Below are positions 1 through 8,089 of a stretch of 21,047 nt of DNA, piece by piece. Every line of letters starts with the position of its first letter. The first letter of the stretch is position 1. A program made the position numbers and the translations under genes. The DNA is from Gammaproteobacteria bacterium (lineage in GTDB: Bacteria > Gemmatimonadota > Gemmatimonadetes > Longimicrobiales > Gaopeijiaceae): positions 1-21,047 of the forward strand of contig JAHEKL010000017.1 of the NCBI GenBank assembly GCA_024638345.1, in the 5' to 3' direction. Below the pieces are notes generated by a model. It was not told where the DNA came from. It worked only from the letters and a program-made list of their open reading frames with translations, and made no database searches.

Positions 1-448
1 GCGGGCTGGTCCGGAGCCAACGATCGAATAGGAGGTCGAGGCACGAGAGCACGGCCAGCCCGACCAGAAGCGCCGAGAATACGACGTTCGGAGAATCGAG
101 GACCGTCGAGTACGCGTAGAACGGGAGCAGGAAGAACAACGTCTCCTGATACATCGAGCGGGTGATGTAGGATGTCGCTTCCTCTCGCAGCCCGGGTGGC
201 GCCGGTGTTCCGGGCTCCTCTTCCCTCCCCTCGATGCCGCGGCCGAAAAAGAGCGTGGAGGCCCATGTGAGGATCAGAAACAGGACGACCCACGGCACGA
301 AGCCGTAGCGCTCGCGAGCGAGCAGGATGACCACGACCCCGGTCGCAAGCGCCCAAAGCGAGTGCAGAAGCCAGAACAGTCTTCGATGCCGGGTCCAGAA
401 TCGGCGGAAGGGCGTTGAGCTCGCGGTACGGATCTGGCCTCGGGGCAT
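1..448 (-). CDS. DUF5924-like integral membrane protein, 3' end cut by the window edge
   Basis: An open frame runs from an ATG at 448 to the left edge with no stop, giving 149 residues; the C-terminus is outside the window. The first ~20 residues are basic. Two hydrophobic stretches follow (about 25-45 and 50-67), then a polar acidic/proline linker (about 70-88). Next comes the segment YQETLFFLLPFYAYST, and a further hydrophobic helix (about 124-142). The arrangement of two helices, a linker, a conserved QE-LFF-LPF block and another helix resembles what I recall of DUF5924, a family often joined to a DUF2914 domain. That is recall, not a search. The function of the family is unknown. The start lies 7 bp after the stop of the cation-chloride cotransporter gene, so it is very probably the last visible gene of that operon. 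A more upstream ATG at 454 is followed at once by a stop. Confidence 0.7.
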   Translation of the reverse strand, partial: MPRGQIRTASSTPFRRFWTRHRRLFWLLHSLWALATGVVVILLARERYGFVPWVVLFLILTWASTLFFGRGIEGREEEPGTPAPPGLREEATSYITRSMYQETLFFLLPFYAYSTVLDSPNVVFSALLVGLAVLSCLDLLFDRWLRTSP

Positions 449-455
449 CTACATC

Positions 456-2684
456 CTACTCGATACGGATGGTCTCTTCGGCCGAAACGAAGAGGACGTC
501 CCGCAGGGCGGGGAAGCGCTCGAAGAGCTCGCGCCCCCTTCGTTCGACCCGCTCGGTGGTGAAACCGACCAATACGAGGTCGGCGGCCTTCGAGCGCGCC
601 TCGACGAGGCGCTGGAAATCGATGCCGTCCTCGGTCGGGATCACGAGGACGTTCTTCTCGGTGATGAGCAGTCGGCCCTCCGAGATCATGTTGTGGAGCT
701 CCTCTGAGCGCTCCTGTACCTCACGCTTCGGATATGCGGCGTAGATCGCGATCTCGGCACCACTCCAGTCCCGGTGCCCGAGGAGGATGTAGGCGAGAAG
801 AATCATGAGGTTGGCGTTCCGCGCGTCGTGCCAGGTGAGCCAGACATGGATCGACTTCCTCGACCCGAAGAAGTTGTCGCCATGTCGCAGCATCAGTCGG
901 TTCATGCGAGGCACCCCCGCCAGAGCCAGTCCAGCCACGACCTCGTCGAGGACGTTGGCTGGATCGTGCGCGCCGAACTCGAAGAGAATGGTGTTGTTCT
1001 CCATGCCAGAGACCCCAGGCATCTGCAGGCTCTGAGCCAACGCAGACGCCATCGATGGGCTGATCATCGTGTCGACGTAGATGGCTCCCTTCCGGTCCTT
1101 CATTCTCTCCACGAGTCGCGCCTGCACGTCGCGACTCTCCTGGAAGCTGCTCGGCTCGAGCATTCCCGGGATATAGTGCAGGTAGGTACCGAACCCGTAG
1201 CGATGACAGAGCCATTCGAGCATCTGCATCGGAGCCGAGCGGTCGAAGGTCCTGGACGTGATCGTGATGACGCTAGGCCGCCAGTCGTCCGCGGGGATCT
1301 TCTGGAGGCGTACTTGGAGGTAGCGGGTCGCCTGCGTCATGACCCCGTGAAAGATCGCCGCGAGATCGTCCACTCCGCTGCGGCTGCGTCGGATCATCGC
1401 ATAGAGTCCACCCATGAAGACGATGGCCACGGTAGCGTAGACCAGATCCATCTGCAGCATGAGCAGCAAGCACATCGCCGCGCCGAACAAGCTGAGGTAC
1501 CACTTCGATCGAAAGCTCGGTCGATAGGAGGGGCGAGCGGCGAAGTGCTCGAGGAACGAGATGGCGCAGAGTGCACCGTAGGTGACCATGAAGAACATGG
1601 ATACGATGCGGGCGACGAGATCGACGTTGCCGAGCACGACGAATACCAGCGCGATCACGGCGGTGACCAGCGTCGCGTTCCGTGGCTCGTTCGCATCGCC
1701 CAGCCCCGCGGCGATCATCTCGTTCGCGCTACGGAAGGGCACGATCTGATCCCCTCCGAGTGCCTGGAGAGTTCGAGGGGCAACGAGTATGGAGCCTATG
1801 GCCGACGAGAGGGTGGCCGCAGCCAGGCCGATCGGGATGATCGGGCCCCAGACTGCGATCTGACTCATGATGAGCTGGTCATCGGCCAGTGCTTGACTCC
1901 CCGCGGACGCAGCGAGCTTCGCCACTACGAACAAGTAGACGATCATGCCCCCGAAGGTGGCGGACATGATCCCGAGTGGGATCGATTTCCGGGGATTCGC
2001 GAGGTCGCCGGAGAGCCCCACCCCGGCGGTCATTCCGGTGAAGGCAGGGAAGACGATGGCGAACACCAACATGAACGGGTCGGGGTCCGACAGGTCGGAC
2101 ACCAGCGCCACGGTGTCGGGCGTCAGATCCTCGGGCGCCGAGCCCAGGAAGAACATGGTGAGGGACAATCCCAAGATGGCGGCCACGCCCCACAGCGCCT
2201 TCACGCCCAGATCGGCTCCGCGACTGAGCACCACGGAGACCAGTACCAGAGTCGCGGGAAGCGACACGATCCGTGGGTCGAACGGGAACCCGAAAGTTGC
2301 CAGAAACCATCCACTGAGTGGAGTGAAGGCTTCCGCGAAGGCGATCATGTAGAAGGCCACGGAGATGGCCTGTGACATGTAGAGACTGACGCCGATGGCA
2401 CCGCCGATGGTCGTTCCGAACGATCGGGAGATGATGAAGTACTCTCCTCCCCCCTCCACCCTTCGGTTGGTGGCGATCTCCGCGATCGCCAGGGCGGTCG
2501 GTACCGTGACCGCGTGTCCCAGCAGAATGATGAAGAGCGCGCCCAACATCCCGACGTGACCCACGGCATAGCCGAACCGCAGGAACATGACGGCCCCGAG
2601 GATCGTGCTGATGCTGGCCAGAAAGACCGGGCCCGTGCCGAATCCGTGGCCACGCGGCTTCCCATCGGGGAGTTCGTCGTTCAT
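456..2684 (-). CDS. Cation-chloride cotransporter (SLC12/CCC-type) of the APC superfamily
   Basis: This 742-residue inner-membrane transporter resembles eukaryotic Na-K-Cl and K-Cl cotransporters. The N-terminal block (about 15-90) has the family pattern: ISTILGAVMFLRFGYAVG in helix 1, then VEGGGEYFIISRSFG leading into GAIGVSLYMSQAISVAFY. Around residues 215-245, PAFTGMTAGVGLSGDLANP matches the SLC12 'TG--AG--ISGDL--P' signature. The motif NEPRNATLVTAVIAL and about 11-12 hydrophobic helices fill residues 1-430. The C-terminal ~300 residues are soluble and resemble the cytosolic SLC12 domain. Eukaryotic members are usually about 1000-1200 residues, so this is the compact bacterial form. Expected activity is electroneutral symport of Cl- with Na+ and/or K+, but the ion choice cannot be read from sequence alone. 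It lies 85 bp after the CPA2 antiporter and 7 bp before the DUF5924-like gene. The ribosome-binding site is weak (GAG nine bases before the ATG). Confidence 0.88.
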   Translation of the reverse strand: MNDELPDGKPRGHGFGTGPVFLASISTILGAVMFLRFGYAVGHVGMLGALFIILLGHAVTVPTALAIAEIATNRRVEGGGEYFIISRSFGTTIGGAIGVSLYMSQAISVAFYMIAFAEAFTPLSGWFLATFGFPFDPRIVSLPATLVLVSVVLSRGADLGVKALWGVAAILGLSLTMFFLGSAPEDLTPDTVALVSDLSDPDPFMLVFAIVFPAFTGMTAGVGLSGDLANPRKSIPLGIMSATFGGMIVYLFVVAKLAASAGSQALADDQLIMSQIAVWGPIIPIGLAAATLSSAIGSILVAPRTLQALGGDQIVPFRSANEMIAAGLGDANEPRNATLVTAVIALVFVVLGNVDLVARIVSMFFMVTYGALCAISFLEHFAARPSYRPSFRSKWYLSLFGAAMCLLLMLQMDLVYATVAIVFMGGLYAMIRRSRSGVDDLAAIFHGVMTQATRYLQVRLQKIPADDWRPSVITITSRTFDRSAPMQMLEWLCHRYGFGTYLHYIPGMLEPSSFQESRDVQARLVERMKDRKGAIYVDTMISPSMASALAQSLQMPGVSGMENNTILFEFGAHDPANVLDEVVAGLALAGVPRMNRLMLRHGDNFFGSRKSIHVWLTWHDARNANLMILLAYILLGHRDWSGAEIAIYAAYPKREVQERSEELHNMISEGRLLITEKNVLVIPTEDGIDFQRLVEARSKAADLVLVGFTTERVERRGRELFERFPALRDVLFVSAEETIRIE

Positions 2685-2702
2685 GAGGTCGCGCTCAAAG
2701 TG

Positions 2703-2718
2703 TGCCGGGGGTGTGCCA
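2703..2718 (-). promoter_or_regulatory. Possible sigma-54 (-24/-12) promoter-like site before the cotransporter gene
   Basis: Read on the minus strand, the 16-mer is TGGCACACCCCCGGCA. It has TGGCAC in the -24 position, then GC exactly ten bases after the GG, followed by A; the two bases before the -12 GC are CG instead of TT. Transcription would begin only about 7 bp before the ATG at 2684, an unusually short leader. The plus strand here also holds a direct repeat GTGTGCC-GGGG-GTGTGCC with an 11-bp period. The window encodes a sigma-54 activator, but any link is inference, and GC-rich DNA gives chance matches. Confidence 0.2.
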
Positions 2719-2769
2719 CAGCAAGATCAGGTGCCCGCTTCAGTCCGACAACTGGCGGCCAGGACGCCT

Positions 2770-4329
2770 TCAGCTGGGTGTGGGCGACGCCTGCCACTCC
2801 TCGTACCACTCGAGAAAGTCCTCGGCGGCTGCCTCGGAGTAGAGGATGGGGAATCCGCCTCGTTCCTCGATCCACCTCGCATCTTCGAGATTGAACGCGC
2901 GGACGATCACGGGAGCCCGTCGAACCATGTCCAGGAGAGGGCCGTTGTCGAGCACTCTGCGGATCGTCGAGATGACGATTCGAGCGTGCTCGGCACCGGC
3001 GGCCCTGAGGACCTCGGCGTCCGAGGCATCTCCCCGAACCGCCGGAATCCGGGATTCCTCGAGCCAGTGGATCAATGCGGGGTCGTCGTCCACCACTACG
3101 ATTGGATTCGGACTCACCACCAGCACCTCCAGAAGGCTCACTCCATTTCGGCCGCATCCTACGAGCAGCACGTGATCGCGCGGCTGCGCCAGCGGCTTTC
3201 GGCGAGGCTTGAACGGGTGCGCTTTCACGAGCGCCCAGGTGACCCGATCCGTGGCGATGAACGGCGTGAGGATCATGGTGATGAGCGTAACGAGAGCGAT
3301 GACGCCGAAGACCTCAGGGAGGATCTGTCCAAACACGACCCCCTGAAGCCCCACGACGAGCGAGAACTCGCTCGTCTGCGACAAGAGAAGGCCCGCCGCC
3401 AACGCCGGTCTCGCCGAGAATCCCATTCGTTCGGAGACGAACGCAACGAGAGGAGGGGTGACGAGGATCACGATCAATGCGAAAGCAAGCCCGTGAGCGA
3501 GCTCGGAGGCCGAGGGGAGCTGAAGGAATCCGCCGAGTGCCGTGAAGAAGAGGGCGTTGAAGAAGTCCGACAGCGAGGCCAGCTGACCTCGGACGAGGCC
3601 CCGCACGGGGAAGGCGGACAACGACACGCCACCCAGAAACGCGCCGGACACGAGGGGGAGTTGGAAGAGATCGGCCAACCCGACGAAGCCGAAGAGCACC
3701 GAGAGGACCAGGAGCAGGAGGATTTCCTCGTCGTCCCGAAAACGGGCGATGACGAACGGTCCGACCCAGGCGATCATGATTCCTGCGAGCGCGACCAATC
3801 CAAGTGTCGCGGCGACGCCCGTCACGACCGAGCCGGCACCTTCGGAGAGCCGGGTGATGACGGGAATGGACAGAATCACCAGGAGGTCCTGAAGGAGGAG
3901 CACTCCCGTGACCATTCGTCCCAAGGGCTCGAACAGCTGCTGCCGCTCCTGCAGCAGAGCTACGACCACCAGGGTCGAGGAGGCCGTCAGGGCGAGGGCG
4001 ACATAGGTCGCGGTCACGACGGGGTAACCCAGGGCGATCGCGGCCCCGTAGCCGACGGCAGCGAGAAGCACGAACTGCGCGATACCGATCCCGATCGCGG
4101 CTTTGGCCTGTGCCCCGATACGCTGAGGGCTGAGCTCAATCCCGGCGACGAACACCATCACGTTCAGGCCGAGGAGCAGCGCATCCTGCAGGAACTCCTC
4201 GGGGAGCGCCGCCACCGCCGAAAGGACGGCTCCCGCCAGGAGGAGCATCGGGATGGACGGGAGACGTGTGGCTCGGGAAAGGGCGAGTCCGAGGGCGGAC
4301 GCGAGGAGCAAGAGCGTGATTCCGGTCAT
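2770..4329 (-). CDS. CPA2-family cation/proton antiporter with TrkA-N domain (second of a tandem pair)
   Basis: This 519-residue inner-membrane protein has a Na+/H+-exchanger domain (about 1-370) with 11-13 helices. It carries the CPA2 hallmark QD pair (LLLQDLLVI, Q147-D148) and a TSEFSLVVG helix. A TrkA-N Rossmann domain follows (about 383-500) with GCGRNG as the dinucleotide loop and VVDDD at the end of strand 2. The layout is that of KefB/KefC/YbaL-type K+ or Na+/H+ antiporters, in which NAD(H) binding to the cytosolic domain gates transport. Its ATG overlaps the stop of the upstream antiporter gene as ATGA (4326-4329), which implies translational coupling. There is no KefF-type ancillary gene nearby, so glutathione gating is not supported. 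K+ versus Na+ specificity cannot be told from sequence. Confidence 0.9.
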   Translation of the reverse strand: MTGITLLLLASALGLALSRATRLPSIPMLLLAGAVLSAVAALPEEFLQDALLLGLNVMVFVAGIELSPQRIGAQAKAAIGIGIAQFVLLAAVGYGAAIALGYPVVTATYVALALTASSTLVVVALLQERQQLFEPLGRMVTGVLLLQDLLVILSIPVITRLSEGAGSVVTGVAATLGLVALAGIMIAWVGPFVIARFRDDEEILLLLVLSVLFGFVGLADLFQLPLVSGAFLGGVSLSAFPVRGLVRGQLASLSDFFNALFFTALGGFLQLPSASELAHGLAFALIVILVTPPLVAFVSERMGFSARPALAAGLLLSQTSEFSLVVGLQGVVFGQILPEVFGVIALVTLITMILTPFIATDRVTWALVKAHPFKPRRKPLAQPRDHVLLVGCGRNGVSLLEVLVVSPNPIVVVDDDPALIHWLEESRIPAVRGDASDAEVLRAAGAEHARIVISTIRRVLDNGPLLDMVRRAPVIVRAFNLEDARWIEERGGFPILYSEAAAEDFLEWYEEWQASPTPS

Positions 4330-5975
4330 GCTCCGAAGACTCCCAGCTTCTGAAGCTCCTCTATGATCTTCTCGACGCCCGCGGCCCTCGAGTTCATGAG
4401 GTGGGTCACGCCCACCTCCGCGATCTCCATCTCACTCGCCTGGTCGTATGCGTGAATCACCGAGGGCACACCCGCGCTCCTGGCTCGGTAGGCGAGGAGT
4501 CGATTCACGTGCTCGATCCGGAGCGCGGATACGATCAGGTTGGCGCTCCAGAACCCCGCTTCCTGGAGGAGGGACACGTACTCGGCGTTCCCCACGAGTG
4601 TTCGACAAGGGAGTCCCTCCAGCTTGCCCGGATCGGTATCGACGGCCAGAGTCGCCGTCCCGCGCTGAGCCAACATCTGAACGATGCGTCTACCGAGGGA
4701 ATTCATCCCGATGACGATCACGTGACCTTCAGGTCTCCCAGCGAGCACCGCCTCTTCGTCGTCGAGGGTGGGACCTTCGGCGGTGCCGCCGCAGAAGAGC
4801 GGCAGAGCGCCGATGCGGGCGATCCACTCCACGATCCTGTTGCCGCTCACGATCGCGAACGGCGAAAGCGCCATGGTCACCAGCCCGACTGCACCGGCGA
4901 TCGACACGAGGTCATCGTCGATCAGTCCGTTCGACAGGGCGAGCGCGGCCAGGATGAAAGAGAACTCGCTGGTCTGACCGAGCGTGATCCCCACTCTGAG
5001 GGCGATCCGGGGCCGCTCCCCGCGGGCCCTGAGGAGCCATCCGACGAGCGATGGCTTCACGATCACGGTGAAGAGGACGAGCACCGAGACGAGGGGCCAC
5101 GCCGATGCGGCGGCCTCGAGCTCCATGTGGACACCCAGGGACACGAAGAACACGGCCACGAAGAAGTTCATGAGGGGGTGGACACGGCGTCTGAGATCGT
5201 GGCTGTGGGGTAGCTGCGCGAGGCTCACTCCGGCGATGAAGCCTCCGAGCTCGAGCGAAAGACCCAAGAGGTCTGATCCGAGGACGACGCTGAAGCACCA
5301 GGCGAGGCTGCCCACGAGGAGGATCTCCTGGGAGGAGGCCGCGAGGTAGAAGAGCCTGGGAAGGACGTATCTCGATGCGAGCGCGGCGCTCACGAGGAGG
5401 ATACCCATGCCGATGAACGCCCGAGCGACCCCCCAGAGCACCGCGGCGGGCTCCAGCCCCGCTTCGCCTGAGAGCCCCGCGACGAAGGTCAGCACGACGA
5501 GCACGGCGAGGTCCTGGATGAGCAGGATGCCGACCGCGAGCCTTCCGTGCCGGCTGTCCAGCGCGTCGAGCTGGTCGAGAAGCTTCACAACGACGACGGT
5601 CGAGGAGAAAGTGAGCCCAACCGCCAGGAAAACGGTCTGGGAGGTCGAGAGCCCGAACCCCCAAAGGATCAACGCGAGCATGAGACCCGTCACGGCGATT
5701 TGCAGCCCGCCGACCGTGAGCGCCACTCGACCGACCTCTCGGATCTTCTCGATCGACAGCTCGAGACCGACCACGAAGAGGAGCAGAATGATTCCGGCCT
5801 CGGAGATGAGATCTACTGATTCGCTGACCGGAATGACCCCGAGGCCGGGTCCGAGCACGAGCCCGGCCAGAAGGTAGGCGACGATCGACGGGACGTGCGC
5901 GTGCCGCGCGAGCAGGACGACGAGCGTGGCCGAGAGCAAGATCAGCCCGAGGTCCTGGAGGATCGCCTCGTTCAT
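4326..5975 (-). CDS. CPA2-family cation/proton antiporter with TrkA-N-like domain (first of a tandem pair)
   Basis: This 549-residue inner-membrane antiporter is homologous to the gene that follows it but clearly diverged. The exchanger domain (about 5-385) has LLAGLVLGPGLGVIP near residue 35-50, the ion-site QD pair (LLIQDLAVL, Q154-D155) and GQTSEFSFILA. The C-terminal domain (about 416-545) is a TrkA-N-type Rossmann fold, but its loop reads GMNSLG instead of the usual GxGxxG, with AVDTDP at the end of strand 2. Dinucleotide binding may therefore differ from that of its neighbour. The gene starts 24 bp after the porin stop and overlaps the next antiporter by 4 bp. The likely role is K+ or Na+ efflux in exchange for protons. 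The pair might be two separate antiporters or one heterodimer, and the sequence does not decide. Confidence 0.9.
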   Translation of the reverse strand: MNEAILQDLGLILLSATLVVLLARHAHVPSIVAYLLAGLVLGPGLGVIPVSESVDLISEAGIILLLFVVGLELSIEKIREVGRVALTVGGLQIAVTGLMLALILWGFGLSTSQTVFLAVGLTFSSTVVVVKLLDQLDALDSRHGRLAVGILLIQDLAVLVVLTFVAGLSGEAGLEPAAVLWGVARAFIGMGILLVSAALASRYVLPRLFYLAASSQEILLVGSLAWCFSVVLGSDLLGLSLELGGFIAGVSLAQLPHSHDLRRRVHPLMNFFVAVFFVSLGVHMELEAAASAWPLVSVLVLFTVIVKPSLVGWLLRARGERPRIALRVGITLGQTSEFSFILAALALSNGLIDDDLVSIAGAVGLVTMALSPFAIVSGNRIVEWIARIGALPLFCGGTAEGPTLDDEEAVLAGRPEGHVIVIGMNSLGRRIVQMLAQRGTATLAVDTDPGKLEGLPCRTLVGNAEYVSLLQEAGFWSANLIVSALRIEHVNRLLAYRARSAGVPSVIHAYDQASEMEIAEVGVTHLMNSRAAGVEKIIEELQKLGVFGA

Positions 5976-5999
5976 AGGTTCCGGTCCGCTCCGCTTCCG

Positions 6000-7004
6000 C
6001 TACAGCATCAGCTCTAGATTCATGAGTAGGCGTGGCTCCTCTCCGAAGCCGTTCACCGGGAAGATCGCGTTGATCTGGATCTGGGTCGGTCCGGTCGGCG
6101 AGAAGTTCCACCCCCCGATCACGAGGGTGCGGCGATCGAGGGACCGCCCGGTGTCGAGGTGGTCGAGGCGCAAGAGGAGCTGGCTTCCGGGCCGGACCTG
6201 ATACCCACCCGTCAGGAAACCGCCCCACGGATCGCGGACCGTGCCCAGCTGGCCGTCTCCACGGTCGACTTCTGCCGAGAGCAGCCATGGCCCCCGCACG
6301 ACTCGTAAGTCCGCCCCGAGCAGGGAGCGAATCGTCGCGAAAGCCGGGTCACTCAGTTCGATCAGGGGAACTCGATCACCGTTCACCGCCCCGTTGAGGG
6401 CGATCTCGATCCCATCGGCCCTCCACGCTAGACGGGCGACGTTGGCAAATCGCCCACGGGGATTGCCCGTGGATCCTCCACGGCCGTTGAACAGGCCGAG
6501 CGAATAGCTGAACCCCGCGGCGATGGGCCCGCGAAGCGCTACACCGAGGGCTCGATTGGGAGCGAGGGCTCGAATGGATTGGGACCGGGTTACGAAGTCG
6601 AGGTCCCCGGCACCCGTCAGGAACTCGCCGCTGAAGGGGGTCTTGAAGCGGCCGGCGTCGATCGTCAGTGCGCGATGGAGCTGAAAGCCCACCCGCGCGT
6701 CCAGCACGTCTCCGAAGTTGGACTGGAGGAGGTAGTCGACCCCCCCGTCCAATCTTCCGCTCACACCGAAGCGGAACTCCGCCACCGCGAAGCCGTCTCC
6801 ACCCGGAAATGTGCGGTCCGCCTGGAAGTCCCCGTTGAGGTGCAAGAGGGCTCCGAAGCTTGCAGTCTCGCTCTTGAGCCGCTCACGAAAGTCGTCCCAG
6901 AGAGGTTCCTGACCTGCGAGCGGAAGCGCAGCCAGCCAGACGGTGGCGGTGAGGCCGGAGGGCAGAGCGGCTCGGCACCAGGCGCGCAGTCGGTCCAATT
7001 GCAT
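6000..7004 (-). CDS. Outer-membrane porin, phosphate-selective porin O/P-like
   Basis: The product has 334 residues. It begins with a basic stretch and hydrophobic core typical of a signal peptide, with likely cleavage near ALPLAG/QEP (about residue 31). The mature part is rich in alternating polar and hydrophobic beta-strand segments. The stretch DYLLQSNFGDVLDARVGFQL, then DAGRFKTPFSGEFLT and later ALAPNRALGVALRG, match the pattern of the Porin O/P (OprP-like) family, in which a 'G-FK-PF--E-LT' segment and a following 'PGR--G' segment are typical. At about 300 mature residues it is shorter than many OprP relatives (~400), so the barrel may have fewer strands. The start is supported by AGGAG six bases before the ATG. 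It lies between the MscS gene and the antiporters, so it may supply ions to the same system. Phosphate selectivity should not be assumed. Confidence 0.75.
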   Translation of the reverse strand: MQLDRLRAWCRAALPSGLTATVWLAALPLAGQEPLWDDFRERLKSETASFGALLHLNGDFQADRTFPGGDGFAVAEFRFGVSGRLDGGVDYLLQSNFGDVLDARVGFQLHRALTIDAGRFKTPFSGEFLTGAGDLDFVTRSQSIRALAPNRALGVALRGPIAAGFSYSLGLFNGRGGSTGNPRGRFANVARLAWRADGIEIALNGAVNGDRVPLIELSDPAFATIRSLLGADLRVVRGPWLLSAEVDRGDGQLGTVRDPWGGFLTGGYQVRPGSQLLLRLDHLDTGRSLDRRTLVIGGWNFSPTGPTQIQINAIFPVNGFGEEPRLLMNLELML

Positions 7005-7010
7005 GACGTT

Positions 7011-7015
7011 CTCCT
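7011..7015 (-). promoter_or_regulatory. Ribosome-binding site of the porin gene
   Basis: AGGAG on the minus strand sits six bases before the ATG at 7004. This fixes the porin start and shows that it is translated independently of the MscS gene upstream. Confidence 0.6.
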
Positions 7016-7086
7016 GATTTCGGAAGCTCGTTTCGGAGATCCGACGTCGGGGTCGAGGGTCCTCTGAGGCGCTCGTTCGCGCTGGC

Positions 7087-7944
7087 TCAGGCGGTCTTCA
7101 CCTCGATCGGCTCGATCTTGAACGTCTCGTACGGCATGTCCACGCCGGCCTCGGTGAGGACCTCGAAGATGCGCTCTCTGAGCTCGAAACGTCCCGCCAG
7201 GTGACGCCGCTCGTCGTCCAACCACACGTGGAGCTCCAACTCCAGGTTGTAGTCTCCCAGACTCTTGACCACGACCCTCGGTTTGGGTTCCTCCATGAAC
7301 CTGGAGTCGCCCGCGACGATCCCAAGGAGGAGCTCCCGCACCCGCGGAATGCTCTCGCGGACCCCGATCGTCACCGAGACGTCCAGACGAAGGTGCCGGA
7401 AGTTGGTATAAGAGGCCACGGTGGTGTTGATCACCTCGGTGTTGGGCACGGCGAGCATACGGCCATCCGCCGTGACGACGCGGGTCGATCGAAGGGTGAT
7501 CCGATCGACCCGACCGTGGGAGCCGGCGATGTCCACCAGGTCACCGATCACGAAAGGACGGTCCCAGAAGATAAGGATCCCGGAGACGATGTTGGACAGG
7601 GCATCCCGCGCGGCGAAGCCAATGGTCAAGCCGACCACCCCGAGGCTCGCCAGAATCCCGGCCGTGTTCACCCCGGCGCTGTTCAGCGCGTGAACGAGCC
7701 CCAGAACGAGGACCGTGTACTTAAGGACGGTGCTCACGAAGGCCGCCGACGTCGCATCCGCCCTCATTCGCTTGAGCGCTGGCCGCGCCGCGAGATCGAG
7801 GATTCTCCACGCGAAGTAGTATGAGACCATGACCACGAGTCCAACGAACGCGCTCGCGATCAGCTCCGCCGCTGCCTCACCGGCCCGCCCGGGATCGAAG
7901 GTCTCGGACAGTCTCTCGGTCAGTTGTGCGATGAACTCTCTCAT
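7087..7944 (-). CDS. mscS: Small-conductance mechanosensitive channel, MscS family (compact form)
   Basis: From the ATG at 7944 this is 285 residues, almost the length of E. coli MscS (286). Hydrophobic helices lie near 28-48 and 69-88. The pore-lining TM3 spans about 95-127: AGILASLGVVGLTIGFAARD then LSNIVSGILIFWDRPF, the Gly/Ala-rich helix and beta-domain entry that define the family. The cytosolic vestibule follows (GDLVDIAGSHGRVDRITLRS, then RMLAVPNTEVINTTVASYTN). The channel would open under membrane tension to release solutes on hypo-osmotic shock. I chose the ATG at 7944 over an in-frame TTG at 7956 because GGAGG lies five bases before the ATG. It is the first gene of the minus-strand ion-transport run and is divergent from the second MscS gene. 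Confidence 0.92.
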   Translation of the reverse strand: MREFIAQLTERLSETFDPGRAGEAAAELIASAFVGLVVMVSYYFAWRILDLAARPALKRMRADATSAAFVSTVLKYTVLVLGLVHALNSAGVNTAGILASLGVVGLTIGFAARDALSNIVSGILIFWDRPFVIGDLVDIAGSHGRVDRITLRSTRVVTADGRMLAVPNTEVINTTVASYTNFRHLRLDVSVTIGVRESIPRVRELLLGIVAGDSRFMEEPKPRVVVKSLGDYNLELELHVWLDDERRHLAGRFELRERIFEVLTEAGVDMPYETFKIEPIEVKTA

Positions 7945-8089
7945 CCCGGCCTCCAAGATTGGTTGGGTGACGAGGCCGAGATACCCGAACCCGACGAATC
8001 TGATCGTTCAGGCTCCCGGCCCGCTTGTGGTCGGCGGGTGCTCGGTCGATCATAGTGCCTCGGTTCCACCTACTTCCATTGAGGCCCGC
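7945..8089. promoter_or_regulatory. Divergent intergenic region between the two MscS genes
   Basis: These 145 bp separate the starts of two divergent mechanosensitive-channel genes, so they should hold promoters for the six-gene minus-strand run and for the plus-strand pair. GGAGG for the left gene lies at 7950-7954 (minus). No convincing -35/-10 pair stands out. The best plus-strand candidate, TTGTGG then GATCAT with a 17-bp gap, is weak. Confidence 0.4.

Noticed and set aside
774..2375. A 533-codon plus-strand open frame across the cotransporter gene
   Set aside because: It has the same His/Glu/Asp-rich antisense composition. The minus-strand SLC12 homology is unambiguous.
2587..4353. A 588-codon plus-strand open frame across the CPA2 gene
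   Set aside because: The product is extremely rich in Glu, Arg, Asp and His with low-complexity runs, as expected from the complement of a membrane-protein gene.
8010..8026. A GG-N10-GC match upstream of the second MscS gene
   Set aside because: Only the minimal GG and GC pairs and a few other bases agree with the sigma-54 consensus. Such matches are common by chance in GC-rich DNA.
7829..8089. An 87-residue N-terminal extension of the second MscS protein
   Set aside because: It overlaps the divergent MscS gene, shows no family features, and a signal peptide begins exactly at the ATG at 8090.
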